This document shows positions 33,041 through 41,705 of a DNA stretch of 64,000 nucleotides, one piece after another. The position numbers and the translations under genes were made by a program. The notes beneath the pieces were generated by a model. The model did not search any database. It had not been told where the DNA came from and was given only the letters and a program-made list of their open reading frames with translations. Within the stretch, counting starts at the first letter, position 1; the number at the start of each line of letters is the position of its first letter. Source of the stretch: Ruegeria_B marisflavi (GTDB taxonomy: Bacteria; Pseudomonadota; Alphaproteobacteria; Rhodobacterales; Rhodobacteraceae); the NCBI RefSeq assembly GCF_025673445.1, contig NZ_JAOVQN010000007.1:1-64000 (forward strand). The letters run 5' to 3'.

Positions 33041-33711
33041 GCCGGCTCCAGGTAACTTTGCCAGAGATCCAGCACCACCTCGTCCCCCGGCGCCTCGGGG
33101 TCGGCCCAAAGCTCCGAGGCCGGAAAAGCCACCGCATACAGCGGCTCGGGCGCCTCGCCCAGCCGGTGGGCGCTGCTGTCGGGAAACACATGGCTGCCGT
33201 GTTTCAGCACGATCCGCCCGCGCGCGCCCGCCGCATAGGCGGGCAGCCGCGTATGGCCGCCATCGACCAGTCGGTTGGCCGCCGGGCGCAGGGTGCGAAC
33301 CATCTGTCCGACCTCGAACCGCGCCGCCACGTTCGACGGGCGGTCCGCCGGACCGCCACGCGCCAGCACGCCCGCGACCGCCTCGGCCTTCATCGCGCGC
33401 CCGGCCAGCGGGTGAACCCCTGCCGCGCCGCCTCCGCGCAGGTCATCCACGGTCAACACCCCGGTCTCGACCAGCAGATCGGCCAGCGCCGCGATCCATT
33501 TCTCGAAATAGCTGAAGCGGCCATAATCCGCCGGTGACAGCCGCTCGCGCGCATGGCGCGAGACGTCGATGTTCCACTGTCCCAGAGACCCCGCCGCCAC
33601 GGTCAGCGCCAAGGCCCGCGCCTGCCAGTCGCCCAAGCGCGGGATACCATCGGCCTCGGGCGTGATGGCGCCATCGCCAAACCGCCCGCCCATGTCATGC
33701 ACCCGCGTCAT
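33037..33711 (-). CDS. nthB: Nitrile hydratase beta subunit
   Basis: A 224-residue beta chain of nitrile hydratase (nitrile to amide). N-terminus MTRVHDMGGRFGDGAI is typical. The helical half contains GQWNIDVSRHARERL and YFEKWIAALADLLVETG; the C-terminal SH3-like half contains FEVGQMVRTL, HTRLPAYAAGARGRIVLKHG and LYAVAFPASELW. ATGA overlaps couple it to nthA before and the accessory gene after. Confidence 0.93.
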   Translation of the reverse strand: MTRVHDMGGRFGDGAITPEADGIPRLGDWQARALALTVAAGSLGQWNIDVSRHARERLSPADYGRFSYFEKWIAALADLLVETGVLTVDDLRGGGAAGVHPLAGRAMKAEAVAGVLARGGPADRPSNVAARFEVGQMVRTLRPAANRLVDGGHTRLPAYAAGARGRIVLKHGSHVFPDSSAHRLGEAPEPLYAVAFPASELWADPEAPGDEVVLDLWQSYLEPA

Positions 33712-34322
33712 GCCGGCACCCGCGCCAGCCCGGTGCCGATCATGCTGTCGCGCGTCACCAGCGCGGCCAGCGCCTCCTCGTCCAGACCCTCGCTCCCCTC
33801 GGGCCGCATCGGCAGCACCAGATAGCGGATCTCGGCCGTCGAATCCCACACCCGCACGGCGGTCCCCTCGGGCAGGACCACCCCGAACTCGGCCAGCACC
33901 TTGCGCGGCTCGCGCACCGCGCGCGAGCGATAGGCGTCGGACTTGTACCAGCCCGGCGGAATGCCCAACAGCGGCCAAGGATAGCAACTGCACAGGGTGC
34001 AGACGACCATGTTATGGGTCTCGGGCGTGTTCTCGACCACGACCATGTGTTCACCCTGCCGTCCGTAGTACCCCAGCTCGGTCAACAAAGGCATCGGATC
34101 GGCCAACAGCGCCGCCTTGAACGCCGGATCGGCCCAGGCGCGGGCGACGACACGCGCCCCGTTCTGCGGCCCGATGCGATTCTGGTAAGTGTCGATGATC
34201 TCGTCCAGAGCGGCCGGATCGATCAGCCCCTTGCGGGTCAGGATCGTCTCCAAAGCCTTGACGCGCAGCGCCGGGTCCGGGGGGAGAAGGGAATGCGGGT
34301 GGTCGTGATGGTCATGTGGCAT
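33708..34322 (-). CDS. nthA: Nitrile hydratase alpha subunit, cobalt type
   Basis: A 204-residue metal-binding subunit. The claw motif C108-TLC-S-C113 (VVCTLCSCYPWPLLG) has Thr and Tyr-Pro, the cobalt signature; iron enzymes have CSLCSC followed by Thr. The two later cysteines become sulfinic and sulfenic acids. A His-rich N-terminus (residues 3-10, HDHHDHPH) might help metal loading. First gene of the nthA-nthB-accessory operon. No amidase or cobalt transporter is adjacent. Confidence 0.95.
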   Translation of the reverse strand: MPHDHHDHPHSLLPPDPALRVKALETILTRKGLIDPAALDEIIDTYQNRIGPQNGARVVARAWADPAFKAALLADPMPLLTELGYYGRQGEHMVVVENTPETHNMVVCTLCSCYPWPLLGIPPGWYKSDAYRSRAVREPRKVLAEFGVVLPEGTAVRVWDSTAEIRYLVLPMRPEGSEGLDEEALAALVTRDSMIGTGLARVPA

Positions 34323-34472
34323 ACGGCGAAGACTGCCGCGCGCGTCCGAGCCTGTCCAGCCTCTTTACCGTGATGAAGGGTATTACCAAAGGTGATCCAA
34401 ACTCGCGGCTTGCCCCTGCGGGCAAACTTGCATAGATACCACGCGATACTCGCCACCGGCCGCAGGAACACC

Positions 34473-34835
34473 ATGGAAAACGTCGTCCTTATCATTCACC
34501 TTCTCCTGGCTCTGGGCCTGATCGCCGTCGTCCTGATGCAGCGGTCCGAAGGTGGCGGCCTGGGCATGGGCGGCGGCGGCGGCGCTATGACCGGCCGCGC
34601 GGCCGCAACCGCGCTCAGCAAGGTGACCTGGGTTCTGGCTATCGCGTTCATCGTGACCTCGATCACCCTGACCGTGATCGCGGCGCAAAAGGCATCCGGC
34701 ACCTCGGTCATCGACCGTCTGGGCGTTCCCGCGCCTGCGGCATCCGAGCCGGCCACACCCAACGTTCCGGCAGGCAGCGACCTGTTGCCGCCCAGCACGG
34801 GCGACAATGTACCCCTGGTGCCCAAGGCCGACTGA
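34473..34835 (+). CDS. secG: Protein-export membrane protein SecG
   Basis: A SecYEG translocon subunit with two membrane helices (NVVLIIHLLLALGLIAVVLM and VTWVLAIAFIVTSITLTVI) around the conserved cytoplasmic loop QRSEGGGLGMGGGGG. The 120-residue length includes a Pro/Ala-rich C-terminal tail. Start ATG 34473 is set by the first helix. Divergent from the nitrile hydratase operon. Confidence 0.93.
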   Translation: MENVVLIIHLLLALGLIAVVLMQRSEGGGLGMGGGGGAMTGRAAATALSKVTWVLAIAFIVTSITLTVIAAQKASGTSVIDRLGVPAPAASEPATPNVPAGSDLLPPSTGDNVPLVPKAD

Positions 34836-34997
34836 TCTACAACAGTTTGCATTCCTGGTGAGGGCCGCAACAGCATCTTGCGGTTCTCTTGCGCAATTGG
34901 CGCGAATCCTTTATACGTGAAGTCCCGTGATGCTGCGGTTTTTCCAAAACCGCCGGGCAGCTGATTTATGACTTCTCACGGGGGCAGCCGAACACTC

Positions 34998-36641
34998 ATG
35001 GCGCGTTTCATCTTCATCACCGGCGGTGTCGTTTCTTCGCTTGGCAAGGGTCTGGCCTCGGCCGCATTGGGGGCACTGCTGCAAGCGCGCGGCTTCTCGG
35101 TTCGCCTGCGCAAGCTTGACCCCTATCTGAACGTCGATCCGGGCACCATGTCGCCCTTTGAACATGGCGAGGTCTTTGTCACCGATGACGGCGCCGAGAC
35201 CGATCTGGATCTCGGACATTACGAACGCTTCACCGGGGTGGCCGCGCGCAAAACGGACTCGGTCAGCTCGGGCCGGATCTATTCCAACGTGCTGGAGAAG
35301 GAACGCCGCGGCGACTACCTTGGCAAGACCATCCAGGTGATCCCGCACGTCACCAACGAGATCAAGGATTTCATCTCGATCGGCGAGGATGAGGTCGATT
35401 TCATGCTCTGCGAGATCGGCGGCACCGTCGGCGATATCGAGGGCCTGCCCTTCTTCGAGGCGATCCGCCAGTTTTCCCAGGACAAGCCGCGCGGCCAGTG
35501 CATCTTCATGCACCTCACCCTGCTGCCCTATATCAAGGCCAGCGGCGAGCTCAAAACCAAGCCCACTCAGCACTCGGTCAAGGAGCTGCGCTCCATCGGC
35601 ATCGCCCCCGATATCCTCGTCTGCCGCTCCGAAGGGCCGATCCCGCAAAAGGAACGCGAGAAACTGGCGCTTTTCTGCAACGTCCGCCCCGAGGCGGTGA
35701 TCGCCGCGCAGGATCTCTCGACCATCTACGACGCGCCGCTGGCCTATCATGCCGAGGGGCTCGATCAGGCGGTGCTGGACGCGTTCCAGATCAGCCCGGC
35801 GCCCAAGCCGGACCTGACGAAATGGGAAGACGTCAGCGACCGCATCCACAACCCCGAGGGTGAGGTCAAGGTCGCCATCGTCGGCAAGTACACCCAACTC
35901 GAGGACGCCTATAAGTCCATCGCCGAGGCGCTGACCCACGGCGGCATGGCCAATCGGGTCAAGGTCAGGATCGAATGGGTCGATGCCGAGATATTCGACC
36001 GCGAGGATCCCGCGCCCTATCTCGAAGGCTTCCATGCCATCCTGGTGCCCGGCGGCTTTGGCGAACGCGGCACCGAGGGCAAGATCAAGGCGGCACAATA
36101 TGCCCGCGAACACCAGGTGCCCTATCTGGGCATCTGCCTCGGCATGCAGATGGCGGTGATCGAGGCGGCGCGCAACGTCGCGGGCATGGCCAGCGCCGGA
36201 TCCGAGGAGTTCGACCACGAGGCCGGCGCCAAACGGTTCGAGCCGGTGGTCTATCACCTCAAGGAATGGGTGCAGGGCAATTACAAGGTCAGCCGCAAGG
36301 TCGATGACGACAAGGGCGGCACCATGCGGCTCGGCGCCTATGACGCGGTGCTGGCCGAAGGTTCGAAAGTGGCCGAGGTCTATGGCGCCTGCAACATCGA
36401 GGAACGCCACCGCCACCGCTACGAGGTGGATATCAAGTACCGCGACAAGCTGGAAAAGGCGGGGCTGCGGTTCTCCGGCATGTCGCCCGACGGGCGCCTG
36501 CCCGAAATCGTGGAATGGGCGGATCATCCGTGGTTCATCGGGGTTCAGTATCACCCCGAACTGAAATCGAAACCCTTTGCACCACATCCGCTATTTGCCG
36601 ATTTCGTGCGCGCGGCCAAGGAAAGCTCGCGCCTGGTCTGA
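34998..36641 (+). CDS. pyrG: CTP synthase
   Basis: Makes CTP from UTP with glutamine-derived ammonia. A 547-residue protein. The synthetase domain begins MARFIFITGGVVSSLGKGLA with the P-loop. The glutamine amidotransferase domain carries the nucleophile in GICLGMQ (about 380) and the His-Glu pair in YHPELKS (about 517). ATG 34998 gives the standard N-terminus. Downstream of secG by about 160 bases. Confidence 0.97.
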   Translation: MARFIFITGGVVSSLGKGLASAALGALLQARGFSVRLRKLDPYLNVDPGTMSPFEHGEVFVTDDGAETDLDLGHYERFTGVAARKTDSVSSGRIYSNVLEKERRGDYLGKTIQVIPHVTNEIKDFISIGEDEVDFMLCEIGGTVGDIEGLPFFEAIRQFSQDKPRGQCIFMHLTLLPYIKASGELKTKPTQHSVKELRSIGIAPDILVCRSEGPIPQKEREKLALFCNVRPEAVIAAQDLSTIYDAPLAYHAEGLDQAVLDAFQISPAPKPDLTKWEDVSDRIHNPEGEVKVAIVGKYTQLEDAYKSIAEALTHGGMANRVKVRIEWVDAEIFDREDPAPYLEGFHAILVPGGFGERGTEGKIKAAQYAREHQVPYLGICLGMQMAVIEAARNVAGMASAGSEEFDHEAGAKRFEPVVYHLKEWVQGNYKVSRKVDDDKGGTMRLGAYDAVLAEGSKVAEVYGACNIEERHRHRYEVDIKYRDKLEKAGLRFSGMSPDGRLPEIVEWADHPWFIGVQYHPELKSKPFAPHPLFADFVRAAKESSRLV

Positions 36642-36650
36642 TCGGGGGAT

Positions 36651-36773
36651 GGGGGCTCTGCCCCCGTCGCCTTCGGCGCCTCCCCCGGGATACTTTCAGC
36701 AAGAGGAAAGTACAGGAAGCAATCCTGCTTCTTTCTGGTTCGAAATACTCCGGAGCGCGAGGCAGCGCCTCGC
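36651..36773. repeat. Two opposed copies of the intergenic GC-hairpin element
   Basis: A minus-strand copy has hairpin GGGGGC TCT GCCCCC (36651-36665) and head CTGAAAGTATCCCGGGGG near 36698. A plus-strand copy has head GGTTCGAAATACTCC (36738-36752) and hairpin GCGAGGC AGC GCCTCGC (36757-36773). They lie between the convergent pyrG and dipeptidase genes and could end transcription from both sides. A 13-bp repeat GCGCCGCAGGCGC follows at 36779 and 36807. Confidence 0.6.
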
Positions 36774-36827
36774 ATCCCGCGCCGCAGGCGCCAAAACAGG
36801 TGAGCGCGCCGCAGGCGCACCTTGTTA

Positions 36828-37871
36828 TCAGGGCCGGGTTTCGCGCCAGACGTCCGACAGCACCCGCATCCAGTTGCCCCAGCAGATCCGCTCGATCCGG
36901 GTCGGCGTGTAGCCGTGCTGCTCCATCGCCTGTACCAGCACCGGCAGCTTGTCGACCGAGTTCAGCCATTTGGGCGGCGTGCAGCCGTCGAAATCCGAGC
37001 CCAGCCCGACGCCTTCCTCGCCCAGCCGGTCGATCAGGTGATCGAGTTGCGCCAGCAGGAAGGCGGGCGGAATGTCGTCATCCGGCCGCCCGTCCGGCCG
37101 CACGAAGGTGGATTCGAAATTCAGCCCGGCCAGGCCACCGCTGTCGGCCATGATCCGCAGCTGTTCGTCGGTCAGATTGCGGGCATGCGGCACCACCGCA
37201 TGAGCATTGGAATGGGTCGCCACCAGCGGGCGTTTCGAGATCGCCGCCACATCGCGGAACCCCGCCAGGTTCAGGTGGCTGAGATCGACGAGAATGCCCA
37301 TCTCCTCGCAGCGCGCGATCAGCGCGCGGCCGCGCTCGGTCAGGCCCGGCCCGATATCGGGGCCCGAAGGATAGCGGAACGGCACACCGTGGCCAAAGAC
37401 ATTGGGCCGGCTCCAGACCGGCCCGAGCGAGCGCAGGCCCAGCGCGTAGAGTTCCTCGAGTTCGTAGAAATCGGGCCCGATTCCCTCGGCCCCCTCCAGA
37501 TGCAGGATCGCCGACAGCACGCCATCGGCCCGGGCGCGGGCGATCTGGGTGCTGCTGGTGCAGATGCGCAGCGCGCCCAGCTCCTCCAGCGCCACCAGCG
37601 TGTCCGCCTGCGCCCGGATCATCTCCCAGGCCTGCGCATCCGGCACCGGATCGGGCAGCGACACGTCGTATTCGGCGCCAAGCATGCTGAAATCGGTAAA
37701 ACCGTCGGATCGGGACCAGAGCGCGAAGAACCCGCCGCCAAAGCCGCCGGCCTGCGCCCGCGGCAGGTCCATCTGGCCGGGCAACCCGGTCAGGAACCCC
37801 GGCGCCGCGGCCCGCCCGCCGACCCGGCTCAGCTCGGTGAGCACGTCGTTATGTCCGTCGAATGTCAGCAT
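36828..37871 (-). CDS. Membrane-type dipeptidase (peptidase M19)
   Basis: A 347-residue zinc dipeptidase of the renal dipeptidase family, which also includes D-amino-acid-containing dipeptide hydrolases. Zinc ligands: H7 and D9 in FDGHNDVL, Glu in LHLEGAEGIG (about 125), and histidines in VATHSNAHAVVPH (about 215-225). There is no signal peptide, so it is probably cytosolic despite the family name. I chose ATG 37871; the 27 upstream codons are not family-like. Confidence 0.9.
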   Translation of the reverse strand: MLTFDGHNDVLTELSRVGGRAAAPGFLTGLPGQMDLPRAQAGGFGGGFFALWSRSDGFTDFSMLGAEYDVSLPDPVPDAQAWEMIRAQADTLVALEELGALRICTSSTQIARARADGVLSAILHLEGAEGIGPDFYELEELYALGLRSLGPVWSRPNVFGHGVPFRYPSGPDIGPGLTERGRALIARCEEMGILVDLSHLNLAGFRDVAAISKRPLVATHSNAHAVVPHARNLTDEQLRIMADSGGLAGLNFESTFVRPDGRPDDDIPPAFLLAQLDHLIDRLGEEGVGLGSDFDGCTPPKWLNSVDKLPVLVQAMEQHGYTPTRIERICWGNWMRVLSDVWRETRP

Positions 37872-37966
37872 CTCGTCCCACTTTGCCGAATTCGCCGCAC
37901 CGCACAAGCGGGATTGCGCAGCCGCGCGTTCCCCGGCAGGTTGACCGCACATTGAAGGAGCGAAAG

Positions 37967-38260
37967 ATGACCAAGGGATACTGGGTCGCCCATGTGGATG
38001 TGAACGATATCGAAACCTACAAGACCTACATCGCCGCCAATGCCGCCCCCTTTGCCGAATATGGCGCCCGCTTCCTGGTGCGTGGCGGCGCCTATGAACA
38101 GACCGAAGGCCATTGCCGCGCCCGCACCGTGGTGATCGAATTTCCCAGTTACGAGGCCGCGCTCGCCTGTTACCGCAGCCCGGGCTACCAGGCCGCCAAG
38201 GCGCTGCGCGATCCGGTCTCGACTGGCGACATGGTGATCATCCAGGGCTATGACGGGTAG
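37967..38260 (+). CDS. DUF1330 family protein
   Basis: A 97-residue ferredoxin-like-fold protein: KGYWVAHVDVNDIETYKTYI, FLVRGGAYEQTEG, RTVVIEFPSYEAALACYRSP, the classic DUF1330 pattern. Function unknown. ATG 37967 has AAGGAG 6 bases upstream. Divergent from the dipeptidase. Confidence 0.85.
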   Translation: MTKGYWVAHVDVNDIETYKTYIAANAAPFAEYGARFLVRGGAYEQTEGHCRARTVVIEFPSYEAALACYRSPGYQAAKALRDPVSTGDMVIIQGYDG

Positions 38261-38302
38261 TTCGCGCTTGGCGACCCGCTAGATATGGGGTAAATTCCCG
38301 CC

Positions 38303-38749
38303 ATGCTTAAAAAGTTGTTCCAGGCCTTCCGGCCGCCCGCGCCCACACAACTGCCCGATCCCGACGCCGAACTGGCGCTCGGCGCGCTGCTGGTGCGCGT
38401 GGCCAAGGCGGATCGCGATTATCAGGTCGAAGAGATCAGCCTGATCGACCGCATCCTGGCGCGCCTCTACCAGCATAACGCGATCGAGGCCGCCAAGGTC
38501 CGCGCCACCTGCGAGAAACTGCATGCCGCAGCCCCCGAAACCGACACGTTCGGTCGGCTGATCCGCGAGACCACCGGGCTCGAGGAACGCCTGGCCGCGC
38601 TCGACGCGCTGTGGGAGGTGGTCCTGGCCGACAACGAGGAACGTGAAGGCGAGGTCAAGATCGTCGAGGAGGCGCGCATCGCGATGGGTCTCAGCCGCAA
38701 GGACAGCGACGACGCCCGCGCCCGGATTCTGGCCCGCCGCAACGGCTGA
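38303..38749 (+). CDS. TerB-like protein 1
   Basis: A 148-residue all-helical protein with the TerB pattern: LALGALLVRVAKADRDYQVE (about 25), EISLIDRILARLY, LDALWEVVLADNEEREGEVK (about 100). TerB proteins bind metal through acidic residues in some tellurite-resistance systems, but no other ter gene is nearby. The next gene is a shorter relative, 37 bases away. Confidence 0.75.
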   Translation: MLKKLFQAFRPPAPTQLPDPDAELALGALLVRVAKADRDYQVEEISLIDRILARLYQHNAIEAAKVRATCEKLHAAAPETDTFGRLIRETTGLEERLAALDALWEVVLADNEEREGEVKIVEEARIAMGLSRKDSDDARARILARRNG

Positions 38750-38786
38750 TCTTGGCGCGGCCAACATCCCGCCCTATAGCTTGAAC

Positions 38787-39224
38787 ATGTTTCGCGATTT
38801 CCTGAACCGGCTGTCCCAGCCGCAGCCCGACCCCCTGACCGAAGACGACGCCCGCCTGGCGCTGACCGCGCTCTTGGTCCGCATCGCCCGGTCCGACAAC
38901 GACTATGCCCCGGCCGAGGTGGCCCGGATCGACCGGATCACCGCCCGGCGATATGGCCTTTCGCCGTTCGAGGCCACCGCCTTGCGCGCCCGCGCCGAAA
39001 CGCTTGAATCCGAGGCGCCCGATACCGTCCGCTTCACCCGCGCCATCAAGGATGCGGTCGCCTACGAAGACCGCCGCGCCGTGGTCGAAGCCGCCTGGTC
39101 GGTGGCGCTGGCCGACGGCCAGCGCAGCGGCGAGGAGGATGCGCTGATGCGGCTGGTGGCCAGCCTGCTGGGCGTCAACGACCTGGATTCGGCACTCGCT
39201 CGGCAAATGGCGGCGCAGCAATGA
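38787..39224 (+). CDS. TerB-like protein 2
   Basis: A 145-residue paralogue of the preceding gene: RLALTALLVRIARSDNDYAP, EVARIDRITARRYGL, VVEAAWSVALADGQRSGEED. Together they look like a tandem duplication that has diverged. The stop overlaps the PhnD-like start (ATGA). Confidence 0.75.
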   Translation: MFRDFLNRLSQPQPDPLTEDDARLALTALLVRIARSDNDYAPAEVARIDRITARRYGLSPFEATALRARAETLESEAPDTVRFTRAIKDAVAYEDRRAVVEAAWSVALADGQRSGEEDALMRLVASLLGVNDLDSALARQMAAQQ

Positions 39225-39973
39225 CCGCGATGCTCGGCATGTATGACATGCCCGCCATCCAGGACGTCAACGACCGGTTCTGGTCGCTGATTCGCACCGA
39301 ACTGGGCACTGGCCCCGACCGGCTCGACCGTGACCGGGATGTCTGGGAGATCTGGCAGGACCCCGCGCTGGTGCTGGCGCAGACCTGCGGCATGCCCTTT
39401 CGCACCCGCCTGCACCAAACCGTGCAACTCGTGGGAACGCCGGATTACGGCCTGCCCGGCTGTCCGCCCGGGCATTACTGCTCGGTCTTCGTGGCGCGCG
39501 CCGGGGATGACCGCGATCTGGCGGCGCTGGCCGAGGGGGTCTTTGCCTATAACGAGGCGCTGTCGCAATCGGGCTGGGCAGCGCCCGTCAGCCATCTTCT
39601 GGCGCTTGGCCTGCATCCCGGACATCCGCAACAATCCGGCGCCCATGCCCTGTCGGCGCGGGCGGTGGTGGACGGGTCCGCCGATCTCGCAGCACTCGAT
39701 GCGCTGACCTGGGAGCTGCTGTGCGAACATACCGACCTCGGCCCGCGCCTGCGCGAGGTGGCCCACACCGCGCCCACGCCGACCCTGCCCTATATCACCG
39801 CACCGGGCCGTGACGCCCCGGCCATTGCCCGCGCGGTGCGTGCGGCAATCGCGAATCTGGCCCCCGCCGACCGCGCCGCCCTGCATCTCAGGGGGCTGGT
39901 CGACATCCCCGCGGCCGCCTATCTGGCGGTCCCCAACCCGCCCGCACCGGACGCATTTCGCCCCCAAGACTGA
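39221..39973 (+). CDS. PhnD-like phosphate/phosphonate-binding-fold protein
   Basis: A 250-residue protein with the layout of phosphonate ABC substrate-binding proteins: LGMYDMPAIQDVNDRFWSLI, QTCGMPFRTRL, HYCSVFVARAGDD, VDGSADLAALDALTWELL (about 150). It lacks a signal peptide, so it is probably a cytosolic sensor or enzyme rather than a transporter component. Coupled to the TerB pair by ATGA. Confidence 0.7.
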   Translation: MTAMLGMYDMPAIQDVNDRFWSLIRTELGTGPDRLDRDRDVWEIWQDPALVLAQTCGMPFRTRLHQTVQLVGTPDYGLPGCPPGHYCSVFVARAGDDRDLAALAEGVFAYNEALSQSGWAAPVSHLLALGLHPGHPQQSGAHALSARAVVDGSADLAALDALTWELLCEHTDLGPRLREVAHTAPTPTLPYITAPGRDAPAIARAVRAAIANLAPADRAALHLRGLVDIPAAAYLAVPNPPAPDAFRPQD

Positions 39974-40082
39974 CCATTTCGGCAGCTTCACTGCGCAAAC
40001 CGTCGTTTTGAACGTTGCAATATGCCGAAAATTCGGACCTAGTTACGCTCTGACAACAAGAACAAAAGCACCGGGACACCAC

Positions 40083-40859
40083 GTGACAGACAATCCCCCC
40101 GTCATCCAGATCAAGGACCTTCACAAGGCATTTGGCCAGCTTGAAGTACTCAAGGGCGTCGACATCACCGCCCGTCGCGGCGACGTCGTGTCGCTGATCG
40201 GATCGTCCGGTTCGGGGAAATCCACGCTGCTCCGCTGCTGCAACCTGCTCGAGGACAGCCAGCAGGGCGAGATCATCTTCAACGGTGAACCAGTCCACTG
40301 GGTCGGCCAGGGCTCCAACCGCCGCCCGGCGGACCCCAAGCAGGTGCTGCGCATCCGCACCAACCTCAGCATGGTGTTCCAGCAGTTCAACCTGTGGGCT
40401 CATATGACCATCCTGCAAAACGTGATGGAGGCGCCGCTGCACGTGCTGGGCCGCGACCGGCGCGAGGTCGAGGACAGCGCCCGCCGCTATCTCGACAAGG
40501 TCGGCATCGGCGACAAATGCGACAACTACCCGGCGCAGCTCTCGGGCGGCCAGCAACAGCGCGCCGCCATCGCGCGCGGCCTGTGCATGGAGCCGCAGGC
40601 GCTCTTGTTCGACGAACCGACCTCGGCGCTCGACCCCGAGCTGGAGCAGGAGGTGATCCGCGTGATCAAGGACCTCGCCGCCGAGGGCCGCACCATGATC
40701 ATCGTCACCCATGACATGAAGATGGCCGCAGATATCTCGTCCCATGTGGTGTTTCTCCACCAGGGACTGATCGAGGAAGAAGGCTCTGCCGAAGAGATTT
40801 TCGGCGCGGCCCGATCCGAACGCCTGCGGGGCTTCCTTTCCGCCACCCAGGCCGCATAA
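40083..40859 (+). CDS. Polar amino acid ABC transporter, ATP-binding protein
   Basis: A 258-residue HisP/GlnQ-type ATPase. Walker A GSSGSGKST (about 41), Q-loop FQQFNLW, signature LSGGQQQR (about 156), Walker B LLFDEPTSALD (about 176), H-loop THD. It powers uptake of a polar amino acid or opine-type compound. The GTG start at 40083 is the best available; ribosome-site match is weak. First gene of a five-gene unit ending with the FAD oxidoreductase. Confidence 0.93.
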   Translation: MTDNPPVIQIKDLHKAFGQLEVLKGVDITARRGDVVSLIGSSGSGKSTLLRCCNLLEDSQQGEIIFNGEPVHWVGQGSNRRPADPKQVLRIRTNLSMVFQQFNLWAHMTILQNVMEAPLHVLGRDRREVEDSARRYLDKVGIGDKCDNYPAQLSGGQQQRAAIARGLCMEPQALLFDEPTSALDPELEQEVIRVIKDLAAEGRTMIIVTHDMKMAADISSHVVFLHQGLIEEEGSAEEIFGAARSERLRGFLSATQAA

Positions 40860-40896
40860 ACTCAAAAACACCAAACTCTAAGGGGAGTGTCTCACA

Positions 40897-41619
40897 ATGA
40901 AAAAACTGATTCTGACCGCCGCCGCCCTGGCGCTCACCGCCGGCATGGGCATGGCCCAGACCGTGCGCATGGGGACCGAGGGCGCCTACCCTCCGTACAA
41001 CTTCATCAACGACAAGGGCGAAGTTGACGGGTTCGAGCGCGAACTGGGCGACGAGCTCTGCAAGCGCGCCGAACTGACCTGCGAATGGGTCAAGAACGAC
41101 TGGGATTCGATCATCCCGAACCTGGTGTCGGGCAACTACGACACCATCATCGCCGGCATGTCGATCACCGACGAGCGCGATGAGGTGATCGACTTCACCC
41201 AGAACTACCTGCCGCCGACCGCCTCGGCCTATGTCGCCACCTCCGAAGGCGCCGACCTGTCGGGCGTCGTCTCGGCCCAGACCGCCACCATCCAGGCCGG
41301 TTACATCGCCGAAAGCGGCGCCACCCTGGTCGAGTTCGCAACGCCCGAGGAAACCATCGCCGCCGTCCGCAACGGCGAGGCCGATGCCGTGTTTGCCGAC
41401 AAGGACTACCTGGTGCCGCTGGTCGAGGAATCGGGCGGCGAGCTGATGTTCGTGGGCGATGACGTGCCGCTGGGCGGCGGCGTCGGCATGGGCCTGCGCG
41501 AAAGCGACGGCGAGCTGCGCGGCAAGTTCGACGCGGCGATCACCTCGATGAAAGAGGACGGCACGCTGAACGCGATGATCAAGAAGTGGTTCGGCGAAAA
41601 CGCCGCCATCTACGAATAA
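40897..41619 (+). CDS. Polar amino acid ABC transporter, periplasmic binding protein
   Basis: A 240-residue protein with a signal peptide (MKKLILTAAALALTAGMGMA). The mature chain follows the HisJ/ArgT/lysine-arginine-ornithine or opine type: MGTEGAYPPYNFIND, DGFERELGDELCKRA, NYDTIIAGMSITDERDEVID. AGGGGAG lies about 14 bases upstream. The ligand is probably a cationic amino acid or related amine. Confidence 0.92.
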   Translation: MKKLILTAAALALTAGMGMAQTVRMGTEGAYPPYNFINDKGEVDGFERELGDELCKRAELTCEWVKNDWDSIIPNLVSGNYDTIIAGMSITDERDEVIDFTQNYLPPTASAYVATSEGADLSGVVSAQTATIQAGYIAESGATLVEFATPEETIAAVRNGEADAVFADKDYLVPLVEESGGELMFVGDDVPLGGGVGMGLRESDGELRGKFDAAITSMKEDGTLNAMIKKWFGENAAIYE

Positions 41620-41705
41620 TCCCGTCAGGGGCGGGGCGGCCTTCGTCGAAGGCCGCCCCGCCCCCCGCGCGCCATCGCCGCGCCACGCCCCGCAAAGGCT
41701 CTCCG

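Noticed and set aside
34911..36587. A 558-codon frame antisense to pyrG
   Set aside because: Shadow of a highly conserved enzyme; no ribosome site or domain.
36779..36819. CRISPR-like repeats (GCGCCGCAGGCGC twice)
   Set aside because: Only two short copies 28 bases apart, part of a GC-rich terminator region, with no spacers or cas genes.
38303..39224. Tellurite resistance operon
   Set aside because: Only TerB-like domains are present; no TerC, TerD or TerZ relatives are in the neighbourhood.
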